DNA from: Albimonas donghaensis
Lineage (GTDB): Bacteria > Pseudomonadota > Alphaproteobacteria > Rhodobacterales > Rhodobacteraceae
Reading direction: 5' to 3'
NCBI RefSeq assembly: GCF_900106695.1
Contig: NZ_FNMZ01000001.1
Coordinates: forward strand, 682,001 to 746,000
Length of the DNA: 64,000 nt
Both the position numbers and the translations under genes were made by a program. Below are positions 17,386 through 26,640 of the stretch, in pieces; positions within the stretch are counted from its first letter, which is position 1, and each line of letters starts with the position of its first letter. The notes beneath the pieces were generated by a model, which was not told the DNA's origin, searched no databases, and was given only the letters and a program-made list of their open reading frames with translations.

Positions 17386-17859
17386 GGGAGCCCGGCGGCG
17401 CCGCTGCGCGGCATTCCTTCTTCTCCGGCCGCGGGGCGGCCTTCGGGTTGGCGCGGGAGGAGCGGCGTTCCCTCGGGGATTTCACCTGGCGTCTGGTGGA
17501 GCGTCGCGTTCGGGTGGCGGCCGGGCGGCGGGCGGCGGGCGCTCCACCTCGCGGAATTCTTCGGGCGAAGTTGCGCTGCTCTTCAGGATCGGACGCGAAG
17601 TTTCGACATACCCGGCGTCGGGATATGCGGCGCGGGGCGCGGCCGACGCGCTTCTGGTCGACGCGCCTTTCTTCACTTGGGCCGGGTCGGCTCCAGGCGA
17701 AGCAAGCGTCTCATGCCGTCTGCAGGCGACGTCGCCCTCCGAGCGGAGAGACCGTGAAACCGTCGCTGTCGTCCGCAGGCCGCGCCAGCGCGTCCGTCGC
17801 CAGAGGCGCGCGGGCGAGGGCGCGGCTCCCTCCCCCGGAGGGGAGGGAACAGGTCTGCG
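17386..17859. other. Gene-free stretch between ccdA and alaS (convergent)
   Basis: 474 bp between two convergent genes. Reading frames here are Arg/Pro-rich and unlike proteins. No clear T-tailed terminator hairpin was found by eye. I see no gene. Confidence 0.6.
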
Positions 17860-20517
17860 TCAGGCCAGGGCGGCGCGCACCGCTTCGTCCACCGCCTTCA
17901 GCGCGGCGGGCACGCCGGCGCCGTCGGGGCCGCCGGTCTGGGCCATGTTGGGCCGCCCGCCGCCGCCCTTGGCGCCCAGCAGCGGCGCCGCGGCGCGCAC
18001 CAGCGTCACCGCGTCGAGCCGGCCGAGGAAGGCCTCCGACACGCCGATCACGATCGAGCCCTTGCCATCCGACTGCGCCGCCAGCGCCGCCACGCCCGGG
18101 GCCTGGGCCAGCAGCTCGTCCACCGCGGCCTTCATCTCCTTGGGGTTCAGCCCCTCGACCTCGCGCAGGGTCAGCGAGATCTCGCCGATCTTCTCCGACA
18201 CCGCGCCGCCGCCGCCCGTGGCCAGCTTGCGCTTCACGTCGCCCAGCTCGCGCTCCAGCGCCCGACGCTCGGCGACCAGCGCCTCGATGCGGGCCGAGAG
18301 CTCGGCGGGGGTGGCGGAGAGCAGCCCGCCGGCTTCGGCCAGGATCGCGCTCTGGCGGGAGACATGCGTCTCCGCCGCCGCATGGCACACGGCTTCGATG
18401 CGGCGCACGCCGGCGGCGGCGCCTTCCTCGCGCAGCACCTTGAAGAAACCGATCTGGCCGGTGTTCTTCACATGGGTGCCGCCGCAAAGCTCGATGGACC
18501 AGGGATGGTTCTCCCCGTCATCGACGCCGCCCATGGAGACCACGCGCACCTCGTCGCCGTATTTCTCCCCGAACAGCGCCCGGGCGCCGGAGGACCGTGC
18601 CTCGTCCAGCCCCATCACGCGGGTCTCGACCGGCGAGCAGGCGCGGATGCGGGCGTTGACCTCGGCCTCGGCGTCGGCCAGCGCCTCCGGGCTGATCGGC
18701 CCGTCATGGCTGACGTCGAAGCGCAGGCGGTCGGGGGCCACCAGCGACCCCTTCTGGGCGATCTGGTCGCCGACCCGGCGGCGCAGCGCCTCATGCAGCA
18801 GATGCGTGGCGGAGTGATGGGCGCAGAGCGCGTCGCGGCGGTCACGGGCGACGGTCAGCGTCAGGCTCTCGCCCAGGCTGACCACATGCGCGTCCTCGCC
18901 CGGGATGCGGGCGGTGTGGACATAGACCCCGTCGGCGCGCTTCTGGGTGTCGGTGATCTCCAGGCGCACGCCCTTGTCGGTCACCGCCTCGCCGGTATCG
19001 CCGGTCTGGCCGCCCTGTTCGGCGTAGAAGGGGGTCTGGTTGAACACCACCTCGAACGGATCGGAGCCCGAGACATGGGGAACCTCCGCGCCGTCGCGCA
19101 CCAGCGCCGTCACCGTGGCGCCGGCGCGGATGTCGGCGTAACCGAGGAATTCCGTCGCGCCCACGCGGTCGCGCACGTCGTACCAGACCTTGGCGTTGCC
19201 GGCGTCGCCGGTGCCCGACCACGCGGCGCGGGCCTTGGCCTTCTGCGCCTGCATGGCGGCGTCATAGCCGTCCTGGTCCACCTCGCGCCCGGCGCCGCGC
19301 AGGATGTCGGCGGTCAGGTCCACGGGGAAGCCGTAGGTGTCGTAAAGCTTGAAGGCGGTGTCGCCGGGCAGGGGGGCGCCCTCGTCCAGCCCCTCGATCT
19401 CGGCGTCCAGCAGCTTGAGGCCGCGGTCCAGCGTGGTCTTGAACCGCTCCTCCTCCGCCCGCAGGGTTTCGCGGATCAGGCCCTGGGCCTCGCGCAGCTC
19501 GGTGTAGTGGCCGCCCATCAGGTCGATCAGCGCGGGCGCCAGCCGGTGCATCAGCGGATCCTTCGCGCCCAGCAGGTGGGCGTGGCGCATCCCGCGGCGC
19601 ATGATCCGGCGCAGCACGTAGCCGCGGCCCTCGTTCGAGGGCAGCACGCCCTCGGCGATCAGGAACGAGGCGCAGCGCAGGTGGTCGGCGATCACCCGGT
19701 GCGAGGTCACCATGTCGCCGTCCGGCGCGTGGCCGGTCAGTTCGGCCGAGGCCTGGATGATCGGCTGGAACAGGTCGGTGTCGTAGTTGTTGTGCTTGTT
19801 CTGGAGGATGGTCGTCACCCGCTCCAGCCCCATCCCGGTGTCGATGGAGGGCTTGGGCAGCGGCGTCGAGGACCCGTCGGCATGGGTCTCGAACTGCATG
19901 AACACGAGGTTCCAGAACTCGATGAAGCGGTCGCCGTCCTCCTCGGGCGAACCCGGAGGGCCGCCCCAGACCTCGGGCCCGTGGTCGTAGAACAGCTCCG
20001 AGCACGGCCCGTTCGGCCCGGTGTCGCCCATGCGCCACCAGTTGTCGTCGGAATTGATGCGGATGATGCGCTCGTCCGGCAGGCCGGCGATCTTCTTCCA
20101 CAGCTCCGCCGCCTCGTCATCGGTGGCGTGGACGGTGACGATGATCTTCTCCTTCGGCAGGCCGAAGACCTGGGTGGAGACGGTCCAGGCCTGCTCGATC
20201 GCGACGTCCTTGAAATAGTCGCCGAAGGAGAAATTGCCGAGCATCTCGAAGAAGGTGTGATGCCGCGCGGTGTAGCCCACATTGTCGAGATCGTTGTGCT
20301 TGCCCCCGGCGCGCACCGACTTCTGCGAGGTGGTGGCGCGCGAATAGGGCCGCGTCTCCAGTCCGGTGAACACGTCCTTGAACTGGACCATGCCCGAGTT
20401 GGTGAACATCAGCGTGGGATCGTTGCGCGGAACGATGGGCGAGGACGGCACGACCTGGTGGTCGCGGCTCTCGAAGAAGCCCAGGAAGTCGGACCGGATC
20501 TGGTTGCCGGAAATCAT
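17860..20517 (-). CDS. alaS: Alanine--tRNA ligase
   Basis: An 885-residue class II aminoacyl-tRNA synthetase of full length for the family. The start MISGNQIRSDFLGFFE begins the catalytic core (motif 1 region GMVQFKDVF; motif 2 region ARHHTFFEMLGNFSFGDYF). The editing domain has the HxxxH metal site (HHSATHLLH) and the later C-x3-H part (CGGTHVKN). The C-Ala domain ends with KGGGGRPNMAQTGG. A longer reading upstream of 20517 is low complexity and is not part of the protein. In many Rhodobacterales alaS lies beside recA; that neighbour is absent here. Confidence 0.97.
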   Translation of the reverse strand: MISGNQIRSDFLGFFESRDHQVVPSSPIVPRNDPTLMFTNSGMVQFKDVFTGLETRPYSRATTSQKSVRAGGKHNDLDNVGYTARHHTFFEMLGNFSFGDYFKDVAIEQAWTVSTQVFGLPKEKIIVTVHATDDEAAELWKKIAGLPDERIIRINSDDNWWRMGDTGPNGPCSELFYDHGPEVWGGPPGSPEEDGDRFIEFWNLVFMQFETHADGSSTPLPKPSIDTGMGLERVTTILQNKHNNYDTDLFQPIIQASAELTGHAPDGDMVTSHRVIADHLRCASFLIAEGVLPSNEGRGYVLRRIMRRGMRHAHLLGAKDPLMHRLAPALIDLMGGHYTELREAQGLIRETLRAEEERFKTTLDRGLKLLDAEIEGLDEGAPLPGDTAFKLYDTYGFPVDLTADILRGAGREVDQDGYDAAMQAQKAKARAAWSGTGDAGNAKVWYDVRDRVGATEFLGYADIRAGATVTALVRDGAEVPHVSGSDPFEVVFNQTPFYAEQGGQTGDTGEAVTDKGVRLEITDTQKRADGVYVHTARIPGEDAHVVSLGESLTLTVARDRRDALCAHHSATHLLHEALRRRVGDQIAQKGSLVAPDRLRFDVSHDGPISPEALADAEAEVNARIRACSPVETRVMGLDEARSSGARALFGEKYGDEVRVVSMGGVDDGENHPWSIELCGGTHVKNTGQIGFFKVLREEGAAAGVRRIEAVCHAAAETHVSRQSAILAEAGGLLSATPAELSARIEALVAERRALERELGDVKRKLATGGGGAVSEKIGEISLTLREVEGLNPKEMKAAVDELLAQAPGVAALAAQSDGKGSIVIGVSEAFLGRLDAVTLVRAAAPLLGAKGGGGRPNMAQTGGPDGAGVPAALKAVDEAVRAALA

Positions 20518-20909
20518 GCGTCGCGCGCCCCGTTTTGTCGGCCTGAAGGTCGTTTCGCGGCCCTTTTCGGGCGCGCAGGGAGGTTTAGGGCGCGGGGCGT
20601 GGCGGAGCAAGGGGCGAGTGGGCTGCGGCCTGCGGCGGGGGCGTGCGGCGGGAGCTTGCGACGGGGGCGTTCGGCGGATGGCGGCAAGGGCGCGCGGACG
20701 CTTCGCCGGGGCGCTGCGCCGGGCCGCCGTCCGGGCCTCGCCCCGTCGCCCGAGCGGCGCTCGGCCGCCGGAGCATCGTCCCGCCCGCCGTCCCCCGAAG
20801 GGCGTCGCAGGCGGAGAGACCGCCGCCAAGGGCGTTCCCGTCGACGCGCCGCGCGGGCGGGGCCTTGCCCCATGCGGGACCGCCGACGCGCGGCCCCCTC
20901 CGGTCGGGG
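20518..20909. other. Gene-free stretch upstream of alaS
   Basis: 392 bp between the alaS start and the stop of the transglycosylase-like gene, both on the minus strand. It should hold the alaS promoter. I see no gene or obvious repeat. Confidence 0.55.
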
Positions 20910-21482
20910 TCAGGTGCAGGCGTCGATATGGCGCTTGTATTCGGCGGCCTTGCGGTGGACCTCGCTGGCCACGCGGGTCAGCCAGGCCTTGTTCTTCCAG
21001 GTCCCGCGCCGCCAGCCGGCATGGCCTTCGTGATAGGCGAGATACTGATTGTAGGCGTCATGCATGCCGATGCCGATGTCCTGGGACTTGTGCATGTACC
21101 AGCCCACGAAATCCGCCGAGTCGACGAAGTCGTCCCGGTCGGCGCCGGAATTGCCCGTCTCTTTCATGTACCAGTCCCAGGTCCCGTCCAGAGCCTGGCT
21201 GAACCCGTAGGCGGAGCTGATATGGCCGGTCGGGATGATGCCCAGGAAATAGGTCTTGCGCGGCCGCACCTTGGGCCGGAAGGAGCTTTCCTTCCAGATG
21301 ATCGCCATCTGCACATTGGCCGGCGCGCCCCATTTCCGCTCGGAGCGGATGATGGCGCGTTCCCAGTGGGGGCGCTCGTCGAAGATCGCGCAGGCGTTCT
21401 CGACGTTGGGCGGCTGCGAATTGTTGGCGCAGCCGGCGATCAGCGCCAGCAATGCCAGCGCCGCGAACGGTGAAGCCTTCAT
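20910..21482 (-). CDS. Lytic transglycosylase-like (SLT) lipoprotein
   Basis: A 190-residue lipoprotein: the signal ends in LALLALIAGC with Cys18 as the lipidation site. The mature part has ERAIIRSERKWGAPANVQMAI, then WKESSFRP with Glu65 as the likely catalytic acid, and YGFSQALDGTWDWY, the pattern of the SLT/goose-lysozyme-like fold. It probably cleaves peptidoglycan glycan strands in the periplasm. Similar short lipoproteins are common and mostly annotated hypothetical. It stands alone, convergent with nothing, upstream of alaS. A longer start 57 nt upstream is possible but lacks a signal-peptide start. Confidence 0.82.
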   Translation of the reverse strand: MKASPFAALALLALIAGCANNSQPPNVENACAIFDERPHWERAIIRSERKWGAPANVQMAIIWKESSFRPKVRPRKTYFLGIIPTGHISSAYGFSQALDGTWDWYMKETGNSGADRDDFVDSADFVGWYMHKSQDIGIGMHDAYNQYLAYHEGHAGWRRGTWKNKAWLTRVASEVHRKAAEYKRHIDACT

Positions 21483-21612
21483 GGGCCTGCCTGCGTTGTT
21501 ATCGTTTGTCTGCTCGTTGTTTGCGCCAGCATAGCGCAAACCGCCCCGGCCGCGAACCCCCGAGGGACGTTTTCGCAGGCGCGAAACGCGACGGCGGGGC
21601 GGTTTTTCGCCT

Positions 21613-22791
21613 TCAGCGCGCGGCGGCGAGCCGGTCGGCGAAGCCCGCGAGCCGGTCGAGCGCGTCGGCCAGCTCCGGCTCGGTCACCGTCAGGGCGATG
21701 CGGACATGGCCCGAGGCCGCGTCGCCGAAGCTTTCGCCCGGCATCACCGCGATGCGCTCCTCCTCCAGCAGACGCTCGGCGAAGGTTCGGGCGTCGAGCC
21801 CCGTGGCGCGGATGTCGGGCATCACGTACATCCCCCCCTGCGGCGGCGACAGGCGCAGGCCCGGGCGCTGGGACAGGGCCGCGCGGGCGAGATCCCGGCG
21901 GGCGCGGAAGGCGGCGCGCAGGTCGTCCTCGATGGCGTCGCCCTCGCGCAGCGCCCATTCGCCGGCATCCTGGATGAAGCGGGGCAGGCCGTAATTGGCG
22001 TTGAGCGCGAGGTCCACGATCAGCGCCGCGATCTCCGCCGGCGCCGCCGCCCAGCCGATGCGCGAGCCGGTCATGGCGTGGGACTTGGACAGCGAGCCGA
22101 TGATCACCGTGCGCTCGGCCATGCCGGGCAGGGCGCGGGGCGACAGGTGCGGCTGGTCCCAGGCCATGCCGTCATAGACCTCGTCGGAGATCAGCCACAG
22201 GTCGTGACGGCGCGCGAGTTCGGCCAGCCCCTCGATGGAGGCGGCGGAATAGACCGCGCCGGTGGGGTTGTTGGGGGAGTTGACCAGCAGCGCGCGGGCG
22301 CCGGCGCAGGCGATGTCGAGCGCGGCGAGATCCGGCTGGAACCCGTCCTCGGCCCGGGCGGGCACGATGCGGGGGATGCCGCCGGCGGCGCGGATGGTGC
22401 CGGGATAGGTGGTGTAGAGCGGGTCGATGGCGACCACCGCGTCGCCGGGATCGATCACCGCGCAGAGCGCCTGGAACAGCGCCGCCTGGCCGCCGGCCGC
22501 GACCACGACTTCATCGGGGGCCACCGGGGCGCCGGCGCGCCGGGACGCGCGGGCGGCGATGGCCTCGCGCAGGCCGAGCGAGCCCATGACCGACGAATAG
22601 CCCGTGCGCCCGGCGCGCGCGGAGGCGTCCATGGCGTCGAGGATCGGGGCGGGGGTGGGGTTCTCGTGCTCGCCGATGGTGAGCATGGTCACGCGCTCGC
22701 CCTTCGCCTGCAGGTCGCGGGCGGCGTAGACGATCTCCCAGCCCGAGGCGCCGCCGTCGAGGATGGAGCGGATGCGGCGGGAGGGGTGCAT
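21613..22791 (-). CDS. Class I/II PLP-dependent aminotransferase
   Basis: A 392-residue fold-type I aminotransferase. Landmarks are EHENPTPAPILDAM at the N-terminus, NSPNNPTGAVY for substrate and PLP binding, ISDEVYDGM, and SLSKSHAMTGSRIGW with the Schiff-base Lys. The C-terminal Arg region is GDAASGHVRIALTV. It is close to aspartate/alanine-type aminotransferases; the amino-acid substrate is not readable. It is monocistronic and faces away from the ureE operon across a 986-bp gene-free gap. Confidence 0.9.
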   Translation of the reverse strand: MHPSRRIRSILDGGASGWEIVYAARDLQAKGERVTMLTIGEHENPTPAPILDAMDASARAGRTGYSSVMGSLGLREAIAARASRRAGAPVAPDEVVVAAGGQAALFQALCAVIDPGDAVVAIDPLYTTYPGTIRAAGGIPRIVPARAEDGFQPDLAALDIACAGARALLVNSPNNPTGAVYSAASIEGLAELARRHDLWLISDEVYDGMAWDQPHLSPRALPGMAERTVIIGSLSKSHAMTGSRIGWAAAPAEIAALIVDLALNANYGLPRFIQDAGEWALREGDAIEDDLRAAFRARRDLARAALSQRPGLRLSPPQGGMYVMPDIRATGLDARTFAERLLEEERIAVMPGESFGDAASGHVRIALTVTEPELADALDRLAGFADRLAAAR

Positions 22792-23777
22792 GGGCGGGCT
22801 CCGTGATCGGGGGCGAGGGGCGCCGGGATGCGGCGGCGATGCATGGCGCGCGGGGGCGGGCCGGTCAAGAGGCGGGGGTCGGTCAAGAGGCGGGGGTCGG
22901 GGGGAGGCGCCGCGTCACGGTCGCGCGGGTGGGCGCCTTTCGCCCGCGGCGCGCGTCGCGGGCGGCGCCCGGTGGCGCCGGGCCCGCGTGGCGGGCCGGG
23001 GAGAGGCGGGCGGCGATCCGGGGCCTTGGTGTCAGCCGGGGCGGCGATGGCCGGGCGACGTGCGAGCGCGGCAGGCGCGGGCGCGGCGAGGATCGGCGGG
23101 ACCGCGGTCACAACGCGATCACCGAGATGGGGCGTCAAGGGGGTGAGGGCCGAGCGGAGCCTCCGCCGCCGCGGGGTTCGGGGTTTCGGAGGGGGGCGGC
23201 GAGCGCGCGGTCTTCGCGCGCTCCCGTCCGGGCCGGGGGGCGGTCCGATCCCAGTCCAGCCTGGTTCCGGTCCCGTCTGACGATGCCACGCGCGGCGCGG
23301 GCCGGTGCTTCGCCGCCCCGGTCGCGACGCTCGTCGGGCGGGGCGTTCGCGGATGCGCGCCCTGCGGATCGCGTGCGGTTGGGGCGGGCGCCCCCGAAAG
23401 GCATTCGGCGGGCCGCCCCGCGCCGGGCGATGCCGGGCGACGCCATGGCGATTCCGATGGCGCCGGCATCGCCCGCCGTCGCTCCGCCCGCGCCCCGCGA
23501 CGGCGCCGCCCGCGCAGGCCTCTCGGCGCGCCGCGGGCGGAACCGGGCCACCCCGCGGGCGTTCGACGCGGCGCCCGGCGCCGACCGGCGGCGGGCTCTG
23601 CGTCCCGTCGGCGTCGCGCCGGGCGAGGCGGCGGCGCAAAACCCTCTCCTCGGACCCTTGCGGCGCGGCGCGCTTTGCGGCCCCATGCGGAAAATCCAAT
23701 CACGCCCCCGCCAGGGAGGCCCGGCGCCCGCGCGCCCGCCTTCCCTCCCCGGCGCCGGGCCCTATGCCGGAGCCGCG
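22792..23777. other. 986-bp gene-free divergent region before ureE
   Basis: This lies between the aminotransferase start and the ureE start. One long frame runs open into ureE, but its product is Arg/Gly/Ala-rich and compositionally arbitrary, so it is not called. A perfect 2 x 18-bp tandem repeat (unit GGTCAAGAGGCGGGGGTC) lies at 22863-22898. Promoters for both flanking genes should be here. No urease structural gene is present. Confidence 0.6.
22863..22898. repeat. Perfect 2 x 18-bp tandem repeat
   Basis: Unit GGTCAAGAGGCGGGGGTC repeated head to tail without mismatch, in the leader of the aminotransferase gene (start 22791). Confidence 0.9.
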
Positions 23778-24524
23778 ATGCCTCACGATCATCCCCACCC
23801 CAGCGCGCCGGGGCAGGCTCCCAGCCCGCCGCATGACCACGGCCACGGCCACGGTCACGGTCACGGGCATGACCATGACCACGGGCATGGGCACGGCCAC
23901 GCGCAGGCCCAAGATCCCGCCCCTGGCCCGTCTCATCCCCCGGCGCCCGCGCCTGGCGCTGACCCTGAGGCGCCGCCGGTGCGCGCCCTCGCGCTCGTCC
24001 CCGCCGGGGAGGGCGCGGCCCCTGCCGACCGGCTGACGCTGCCCTACGACGCCCGCTGGCGCCGCCGCGGCCGGCTGGTCACCGAGGGTGGCGAGGCGAT
24101 CCTGCTCGATCTCCCCCGCGCCGAGGAACTGTCCGAAACCCTCGCGCTCGCGCTCGAGGACGGCCGCCGCGTCGCCCTCGCCCCCGCGCCGGAGCCGGTG
24201 GCCGAGGTCTCCGCCGCCCCCGCGGCCCTCGCCCGGCTCGCCTGGCATGTGGGCAACCGCCACACCCCGGCCGAGATCCTGGAGGGCCGCCTGCGCATCC
24301 TGCGCGACCATGTGCTGGAGGACATGCTGATCCGGCTGGGCGCGGAGATCCGCCATCTGGAGGCCCCGTTCCGCCCCGAGGGCGGCGCCTACGGGATGGG
24401 CCGCACCCATGGCCACAGCCATTCGCATGACCCTCATCACGACCCCGACGCCCACATGCGCGACGCCCCCGATCAAGCCCCCGATCCCGCCCCCGACGCC
24501 GATCATCCGGAGACCGCCCCATGA
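23778..24524 (+). CDS. ureE: Urease accessory protein UreE with His-rich N- and C-terminal extensions
   Basis: A 248-residue nickel metallochaperone. The UreE core runs about residues 68-210 (LTLPYDARWRRRGRL, LLDLPRAEEL, LAWHVGNRHTPAEIL, DHVLEDMLIRLGAEI). The N-terminal 65 residues contain a dense His-Gly/His-Asp tract (PPHDHGHGHGHGHG onward) and the C-terminal tail a second His cluster (THGHSHSHDPHHDPDAH). Family members have about 150-200 residues and normally only the C-terminal His tail. UreE delivers Ni to the UreDFG-urease complex. Its stop overlaps the yrhK-like ATG (ATGA), the first of three such overlaps. Confidence 0.9.
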   Translation: MPHDHPHPSAPGQAPSPPHDHGHGHGHGHGHDHDHGHGHGHAQAQDPAPGPSHPPAPAPGADPEAPPVRALALVPAGEGAAPADRLTLPYDARWRRRGRLVTEGGEAILLDLPRAEELSETLALALEDGRRVALAPAPEPVAEVSAAPAALARLAWHVGNRHTPAEILEGRLRILRDHVLEDMLIRLGAEIRHLEAPFRPEGGAYGMGRTHGHSHSHDPHHDPDAHMRDAPDQAPDPAPDADHPETAP

Positions 24525-24805
24525 CCCTGTTTCACCCCGACGCCAAACGCACCGACGCCGGCGCCGCGCGCATCTGGGCCACCTACGAGTTGATCTATAC
24601 CGGCGTCGATTTCGGCGCGGCGATCTGCTTCGTCATCGGCTCGATCATGTTCTTTTCCGAGGCCTGGATGGTCCCCGGCACCTGGCTGTTCCTCATCGGC
24701 TCGGTCCTCTTCGCCGCCAAGCCCAGCCTGCGCCTGGCGCGTGAGATCCAGTTGCTGCGCCGGGGCGGGGCCGAGGCGCTGGCGCAGGGATTCAAGCGAG
24801 AATGA
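24521..24805 (+). CDS. YrhK-domain small membrane protein
   Basis: A 94-residue protein with two hydrophobic helices ([18 protein letters not shown] and [17 protein letters not shown]) and the YrhK-domain pattern [11 protein letters not shown]. No function is established for YrhK domains. Four-base ATGA overlaps couple it to ureE upstream and ureF downstream, so it is made together with nickel-insertion factors. A link to urease assembly, nickel or urea at the membrane is inference from this coupling only. Confidence 0.85.
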   Translation: MTLFHPDAKRTDAGAARIWATYELIYTGVDFGAAICFVIGSIMFFSEAWMVPGTWLFLIGSVLFAAKPSLRLAREIQLLRRGGAEALAQGFKRE

Positions 24806-25533
24806 CGGAGGCCCCCGAAACCGAAGCCCCCGAAACCGAAGCCGTCCCTGCCGCCCCCGAAACCGAAGTTCCCGAAACCGAAGCCGCCCCCGCCGCGCCC
24901 TCGGCCGACTGGCTGCAGACGCTGACCCAATGGCTCTCGCCGGCCTATCCGCTGGGAGCCTTCGCCTATTCCCACGGCCTGGAGCAGGCGGTGGAGGCCG
25001 GCTGCGTGCGCGATGCCGGAAGCTTCCGGGACTGGCTCGCCGCCCTGCTGGAGCATGGCGCGGGGCGGACCGACGCGATGCTGCTCGCCGCCGCCTGGCG
25101 GGTGCCGGACGACCGGGAGCCCGCGGCGCTCGCCCGCGCGCTGACCCCGGCCGCGGAGCGTCGGCTGGAGACCACGGCCCAGGGCGCGGCCTTCGCCGGC
25201 GCCGCCGCCGCCATCCGCGGCCATTCCGGGGAGCCCGCGCCCCTGCCGGTGGCGCTCGGCCGCGCCGCGGGGCGGGAGGCGATGCCGCTCGACGTGGTGG
25301 CGACGCTGTTTCTGCACGCCTTCGCGGCCAACCTGACCTCCGCCGCGCAACGGCTGGTCCCGCTCGGCCAGACCGAGGCGCAGCGGGCGCTGGATGCGCT
25401 CGCGCCCCTCTGCGCCCGGGTGGCGGCCGAGGCGCTGGCCGCCGATCCCGACGATCTCGGGGGCGCTTGCCTGCGGGGGGACCTGTCGGCCATGCTCCAC
25501 GAAACCCAACGCACGAGGCTGTTCCGATCGTGA
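24802..25533 (+). CDS. ureF: Urease accessory protein UreF
   Basis: A 243-residue all-helical UreF. The conserved core starts at [31 protein letters not shown] (about 37-67) and ends with the [13 protein letters not shown] tail, which inserts into UreG/UreD complexes in relatives. UreF acts with UreD and UreG as activator of urease. The first 35 residues are a low-complexity [10 protein letters not shown]-type repeat not found in most UreF. Its start overlaps the yrhK stop, and its stop overlaps the ureG GTG start. Confidence 0.93.
   Translation: MTEAPETEAPETEAVPAAPETEVPETEAAPAAPSADWLQTLTQWLSPAYPLGAFAYSHGLEQAVEAGCVRDAGSFRDWLAALLEHGAGRTDAMLLAAAWRVPDDREPAALARALTPAAERRLETTAQGAAFAGAAAAIRGHSGEPAPLPVALGRAAGREAMPLDVVATLFLHAFAANLTSAAQRLVPLGQTEAQRALDALAPLCARVAAEALAADPDDLGGACLRGDLSAMLHETQRTRLFRS
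24808..24892 (+). repeat. Degenerate 12-bp coding repeats at the ureF N-terminus
   Basis: Repeated GCCCCCGAAACCGAA-type units encode [10 protein letters not shown] motifs in residues 3-31 of UreF. This looks like recent repeat expansion in a disordered leader. Confidence 0.7.
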
Positions 25534-26207
25534 CCCAGACCCAGATCCCCTCCGCCGTTCCGTCCGTCCCCGCCAAGTCCCCGCACGGCCCTCTGCGCGT
25601 GGGCATCGGCGGCCCGGTGGGGGCGGGCAAGACCACGCTGACCGCGGCGCTGTGCCGGGCGCTGGGCGGGCGGCTGTCGATGGCGGTGGTGACCAACGAC
25701 ATCTACACCTCCGAGGACGCCGAATTCCTGATGCGCGCCCAGGTCCTGCCGCTGGAGCGGATCCGCGGGGTGGAGACGGGGGGCTGCCCGCATACCGCGA
25801 TCCGCGAGGACGCCTCGATCAACCTCGCCGCCATCGCCGAGCTGCGCGCCGCGATCCCGGATCTCGACCTGGTGGTGATCGAGAGCGGGGGCGACAACCT
25901 CGCCGCCACCTTCAGCCCGGAGCTCGCCGACCTGACGCTTTACGTCATCGACACCGCGGCGGGGGAGGAGATCCCGCGCAAGGGCGGGCCGGGGATCACG
26001 CGGTCCGACCTGCTGGTGATCAACAAGACCGACCTCGCGCCCCATGTGGGCGTGTCGCTGGAGGTGATGGAGCGGGATGCGGAGCGGATGCGCCGGGGCG
26101 CGCCCTTCGTCATGGCGGACCTGCGCCATGGGAAGGGGATCGAGGCCATCGCGGCCTTCATCGTGCGCGAAGGCGGCTTGCGGCTGGCCCCGGCGGCCGC
26201 GGAGTGA
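25530..26207 (+). CDS. ureG: Urease accessory GTPase UreG
   Basis: A 225-residue SIMIBI-class GTPase with the P-loop [11 protein letters not shown] (near residue 33), the metal-linked motif [13 protein letters not shown], the [17 protein letters not shown] segment and the base-recognition [10 protein letters not shown]. It drives Ni insertion into urease by GTP hydrolysis. The GTG start is chosen because it forms a GTGA overlap with the ureF stop and gives the expected length. The N-terminal 22 or so residues are extra. The urease subunits and ureD must be encoded elsewhere if urease is functional. Confidence 0.95.
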   Translation: MTQTQIPSAVPSVPAKSPHGPLRVGIGGPVGAGKTTLTAALCRALGGRLSMAVVTNDIYTSEDAEFLMRAQVLPLERIRGVETGGCPHTAIREDASINLAAIAELRAAIPDLDLVVIESGGDNLAATFSPELADLTLYVIDTAAGEEIPRKGGPGITRSDLLVINKTDLAPHVGVSLEVMERDAERMRRGAPFVMADLRHGKGIEAIAAFIVREGGLRLAPAAAE

Positions 26208-26640
26208 TCCCCATGCGCGCGGCGCCGACGCTCTTGCGCTTCGGCCGGGCGCCGGCCGCAGCGTCGCGCGGGCCGGCGCCTGAGGTCGCGCCGGGCGCGC
26301 CGGGGCGCCGCGCCGGCCGCTGAACCCTCGTCGCGGGTGGAGAGGGGCGCGGTAGGCGGCGCTCGCCCCCCCTTGGACCGGGGCCATGAGGCGACCGTCG
26401 CCGCCGGGCGCCGCGCCCGATCGCCGCCGCGGGCGGAGCGGTCGCGACCCGCGCCCGCGGCGGCGCGGCGGCTCCCTCGTCGGCCGCTCGCGAAACCGTG
26501 CGCAGGACGGGCGCTTGATCCGGTGGAAATCGGGTTACCATCCCCGCCGCGGCGCGCGCCCTCGGGGATGCGCCGCCCGGCCGCGGTTCGTCGCCCGGCC
26601 GCGCCGCCACGCCCCCGACAGAGACGCCAGGGAGTCCCCC
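26208..26640. other. Gene-free stretch after ureG
   Basis: 433 bp of very GC-rich DNA, with several overlapping GC inverted repeats just past the ureG stop (about 26225-26322) that could terminate transcription. No T-tract and no gene are seen. Confidence 0.5.

Noticed and set aside
22803-23777. Long open frame running into ureE
   Set aside because: It is open only because stop codons are rare at this GC level; the product is Arg/Gly/Ala-rich with no family resemblance, and ureE has a natural start at 23778.
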